Position numbers and translations under genes: made by a program. The notes beneath the pieces are model-generated. The model worked only from the letters and a program-made list of their open reading frames with translations. It ran no database searches and was not told the DNA's origin. From Archangiaceae bacterium (GTDB taxonomy: Bacteria > Myxococcota > Myxococcia > Myxococcales > Myxococcaceae), in contig JAHFDQ010000356.1 of assembly GCA_023248915.1 (NCBI GenBank), forward strand, positions 1 through 6,722: a stretch of 6,722 nucleotides of DNA, given 5' to 3'. Shown in pieces: positions 4,711 through 6,722 of this stretch (position 1 is its first letter; every line of letters starts with the position of its first letter).

Positions 4711-6225
4711 ATGCCGTCCGTGCCGGCCAGAGCGAAGATCTCCGCGGCTCCGTCGCGCCATGTCTACGACGTGATCGTCATCGGCGGGCAACTGGGAGGC
4801 GCCGTCGCCGCGGCGCTGCTCGCCAAGCGCGGCTACCGAACGCTGCTGGTCGACCACGACGGCCTCGGCCCCGGCTACGAGCACGGCGGCTACCTGCTGC
4901 CCTACGCCCCATTCGTGGCCCCTTCGCTGAAGGCACTGCCTTCGTTCGACGAAGTGCTCACCGAGCTGGGCCTGAACACCGTCGCGCAGCGCATGCAGAA
5001 GCCGTCGGCGCCCGACCTGCAACTGGTGCTGCCGCGGTCCCGCATCGACTTGACCGCCGAAGAACCCCGCCGCCTGGCCGAGCTCGGGCGCGAGCTGGGC
5101 GAGGCCGGCGCCCAGGTGAATTCCGCCTACAAACTGCTGGCGGGCGCGCACGAGGGGACCGACGCCTTCTTCCTCGAACACCCCAACCTGCCCCCCGACG
5201 GCTTCTTCCAGTCCTATGGCTTGAAGCGGCAGATCGGCCGCCATCCCGGCCTGGCCGCGCTGCCCGGGCCCGCGGAGGACGGCCCGGCGCTCTCGCTGAT
5301 TCGCGGGCTCCTGCCCTTCGTCAGCTTCCTCGACGCGCCGGCCGGGCCGGTGGCGCTCGGGCGGGCGCTGTCGCAGGCGCTGCTCGCGCTCAGCCGCTTC
5401 CCCGGAGACCGCGAGGGGCTGCGCGAGCTGTTGACGAGGAAGCTGACCGACCTGGGCGGCGAGGTGCTCGGGCGCGACGGCGGCGACCCCGCGGTCGTCG
5501 AGCAGTTGGTCTTCGACGGCGGCCGGCTGACCGGCGTCAAGGTGGTGCGGTCCGAGAACGAGTACCGGGCCGCGTGCGTGGTGGCCGCCACCGATTCGGC
5601 GGCGCTCCGGCGGCTGGTGCCCGAGAAGAAGCAGCACCGCGGCCTGGTGGCGGCGCTCGACCTGGTGGCCACCAAGCGCTTCCTCTTCGCGGTGAACTGG
5701 GTGCTGCCCGTCGACGCCCTGCCCCGGGGCATGGGCGAGCTGGTGCTGCTCGACACCGGCGACGCCGAGCTGGCGCCGCTCCTCGTGCAGACACTCCCCG
5801 TGCGCAAGGTCGGCGCCAAGCTCGACTCGGAAACCGAGCGGGTGGTGTGCGCCGGCGCCTTCGTACCGGCGACGACGCGCGACCTCGGCCAGGACACGCT
5901 GAAGGGGCTCGCCGACCGAATCTCGAGCCACTTAGAGCGGCTGATGCCGTTCGCCCGCGAACGCGCCACCCTGGTCTCGGCCCCCTACCTCGACGCCGAC
6001 GGCGTGCGCGGCAGCAGGCTCCTGCCGCACCCCTTGTGCGAGGTCGACTCGGCGAAGGTGCTGGGAGTCACCGGCCTGGCCCAGCGCACCCCGGTGAAGA
6101 ACCTCTTCCTGGCGAGCCGCGAGGTGCTGCCGGGGCTCGGCCTCGAAGGCGAAGTCCTGGCCGGCGCGCGGACCGCCCGGCTGGTGCAGGTGATGTTGAA
6201 GAAGCGCGACCCGCTCAGGCATTGA
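4711..6225 (+). CDS. FAD-dependent oxidoreductase, phytoene-dehydrogenase-like
   Basis: The 504-residue product has an N-terminal Rossmann FAD-binding unit (YDVIVIGGQLGGAVAAALLA, residues 19-38; acidic Asp48 ending the second strand in LLVDHD) and a C-terminal FAD-closing segment (VKNLFLASREVLPGLGLEGE, 462-481, then VLAGARTA). This layout is that of the carotenoid/phytoene desaturase and flavin amine oxidase superfamily. The dinucleotide loop reads GGQLGG, so glutamine replaces the second glycine of GxGxxG. No other carotenoid gene is nearby, so the substrate cannot be named. The ATG at 4711 is chosen because the conserved domain starts 18 residues later; 132 upstream in-frame codons carry no family pattern. 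There is no clear Shine-Dalgarno sequence. The stop codon overlaps the rpmB promoter. Superfamily call is firm; function is open. Confidence 0.88.
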   Translation: MPSVPARAKISAAPSRHVYDVIVIGGQLGGAVAAALLAKRGYRTLLVDHDGLGPGYEHGGYLLPYAPFVAPSLKALPSFDEVLTELGLNTVAQRMQKPSAPDLQLVLPRSRIDLTAEEPRRLAELGRELGEAGAQVNSAYKLLAGAHEGTDAFFLEHPNLPPDGFFQSYGLKRQIGRHPGLAALPGPAEDGPALSLIRGLLPFVSFLDAPAGPVALGRALSQALLALSRFPGDREGLRELLTRKLTDLGGEVLGRDGGDPAVVEQLVFDGGRLTGVKVVRSENEYRAACVVAATDSAALRRLVPEKKQHRGLVAALDLVATKRFLFAVNWVLPVDALPRGMGELVLLDTGDAELAPLLVQTLPVRKVGAKLDSETERVVCAGAFVPATTRDLGQDTLKGLADRISSHLERLMPFARERATLVSAPYLDADGVRGSRLLPHPLCEVDSAKVLGVTGLAQRTPVKNLFLASREVLPGLGLEGEVLAGARTARLVQVMLKKRDPLRH

Positions 6226-6252
6226 CGCTCGGGGGGGGCCTTCTGTTAGGGT
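6222..6252 (+). promoter_or_regulatory. Promoter of rpmB
   Basis: TTGACG (6222-6227) fits a -35 box, and TTAGGG/TAGGGT (6246-6252) a -10 box, with an 18-19 base spacer that includes an eight-G run (6231-6238). The -35 box contains the TGA stop of the oxidoreductase gene. A strong separate promoter is expected for a ribosomal protein gene. The G-run and the following C-run (6256-6261) could also pair as a hairpin. Confidence 0.55.
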
Positions 6253-6273
6253 GCGCCCCCCATTCGGGGTACC

Positions 6274-6279
6274 AAGGAG
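6274..6279 (+). promoter_or_regulatory. Ribosome binding site of rpmB
   Basis: AAGGAG ends nine bases before ATG 6289. This is the strongest plus-strand Shine-Dalgarno site in the window and settles the start. Confidence 0.8.
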
Positions 6280-6288
6280 TAGGTAGTC

Positions 6289-6480
6289 ATGGCCTGGAAG
6301 TGCGACATCTGTGGCAAGCGCCCGCTGATCGGCAACAACGTCAGCCACGCCAACAACAAGACCAAGCGGCGGACGCTGCCGAACCTCCAGAAAGTCCGCG
6401 CCAACGTCGACGGCAAGGTCCAACGACTGCTCGCCTGCACCCGGTGCATCAAGGCCGGCAAGGTGATGAAGGCGGCCTGA
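6289..6480 (+). CDS. rpmB: 50S ribosomal protein L28 (bL28), zinc-binding form
   Basis: bL28 is a small, basic protein of the large ribosomal subunit. The 63-residue product carries the family core: CDICGKRPLIGNNVSHANNK, TKRRTLPNLQKVR, and the C-terminal CTRCIKAGKV. Two CxxC pairs (Cys5/Cys8 and Cys50/Cys53) make this the four-cysteine, zinc-binding version; many bacteria also have, or only have, a cysteine-free version used when zinc is scarce. The length fits the short form. It has its own promoter and a strong ribosome binding site. No rpmG (L33) is next to it, unlike in E. coli; murQ follows after 19 bases and may be cotranscribed. Confidence 0.97.
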   Translation: MAWKCDICGKRPLIGNNVSHANNKTKRRTLPNLQKVRANVDGKVQRLLACTRCIKAGKVMKAA

Positions 6481-6499
6481 CGTAGGCCGAGCGAGGCCG

Positions 6500-6722
6500 A
6501 TGAGGTTTCGCCGCCCCCCAGTCACCGAGCGCCGTCACCCCCGCTCGAGCTTTGTCGACCTGGCCACACCCGGCCAGGCCGTCCGCTGGATGCACGCCGA
6601 AGACTTGACCGCGGTGAGAGCGGTCGGCCGCGCGCTGCCCGCCGTGGCGCGCCTGGCGGGAGCGGCGGCGGCGGCGCTCAAGGCTGGCGGGCGCGTCGTC
6701 TACGTCGGAGCCGGCACCAGCG
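6500..6722 (+). CDS. murQ: N-acetylmuramic acid 6-phosphate etherase, 3'-truncated by window end
   Basis: MurQ cleaves the D-lactyl ether of MurNAc-6-phosphate, giving GlcNAc-6-phosphate and D-lactate, in cytosolic recycling of peptidoglycan sugars. Only 74 codons are inside the window. They show the N-terminal TERRHPRS segment (residues 9-16), the segment WMHAEDLTAVRAVGRALP (30-47), and the start of the SIS sugar-phosphate-binding domain, VVYVGAGTS (66-74), which is the diagnostic glycine-serine loop. The ATG at 6500 lies 19 bases after the rpmB stop, with GAGG three bases before it, a rather short spacing. The family normally has about 300 residues, so the rest lies to the right. Close packing behind rpmB suggests readthrough from the rpmB promoter. 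Confidence 0.88.
   Translation, partial: MRFRRPPVTERRHPRSSFVDLATPGQAVRWMHAEDLTAVRAVGRALPAVARLAGAAAAALKAGGRVVYVGAGTS

Noticed and set aside
4149..6485. Very long plus-strand open frame (778 codons) overlapping the oxidoreductase and rpmB
   Set aside because: Apart from the short transposase-like part near 4320-4490, its product is an arginine/proline/alanine-rich shadow, typical of an out-of-frame reading at high GC.

Overview
The window is GC-rich bacterial chromosome. High GC, the codon bias, a four-cysteine L28 and a murQ directly after rpmB suggest a myxobacterium-like or other deltaproteobacterial relative; this is inference, as no rRNA or marker phylogeny is available here. Both ends are cut inside genes (purM at the left, murQ at the right).

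Region 1 (1-1978, + strand) is a tight purine operon: the C-terminal 287 residues of purM, then purN, then a DUF523 (TudS-related) gene. They are joined by 4-base stop/start overlaps (GTGA and ATGA), so translation is probably coupled. PurN and PurM supply two steps of de novo IMP synthesis; the DUF523 protein has the cysteine motifs of a family that includes an iron-sulfur thiouracil desulfidase.

Region 2 (1979-4710) looks like an accessory insertion. Its GC content is visibly lower over much of its length, gene orientation flips repeatedly, and it carries poorly known genes. In order: a HicB-like protein on the minus strand; an overlapping upstream minus-strand ORF of unknown family; a small stand-alone PD-(D/E)XK nuclease-like protein on the plus strand; a convergent gap with inverted repeats; a minus-strand outer-membrane-type lipoprotein; and a decayed C-terminal fragment of a transposase resembling the IS91 group. 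The HicB-like gene, its overlapping partner and the divergent nuclease-like gene are the best candidates for an undescribed toxin-antitoxin or defence-type unit, but the sequence alone does not prove that.

Region 3 (4711-6722, + strand) returns to high-GC core-type genes: a phytoene-dehydrogenase-like FAD oxidoreductase whose start lacks a Shine-Dalgarno sequence, rpmB (ribosomal protein L28, zinc-binding form) with its own promoter overlapping the oxidoreductase stop codon, and the first 74 codons of murQ (MurNAc-6-phosphate etherase, cell-wall recycling).
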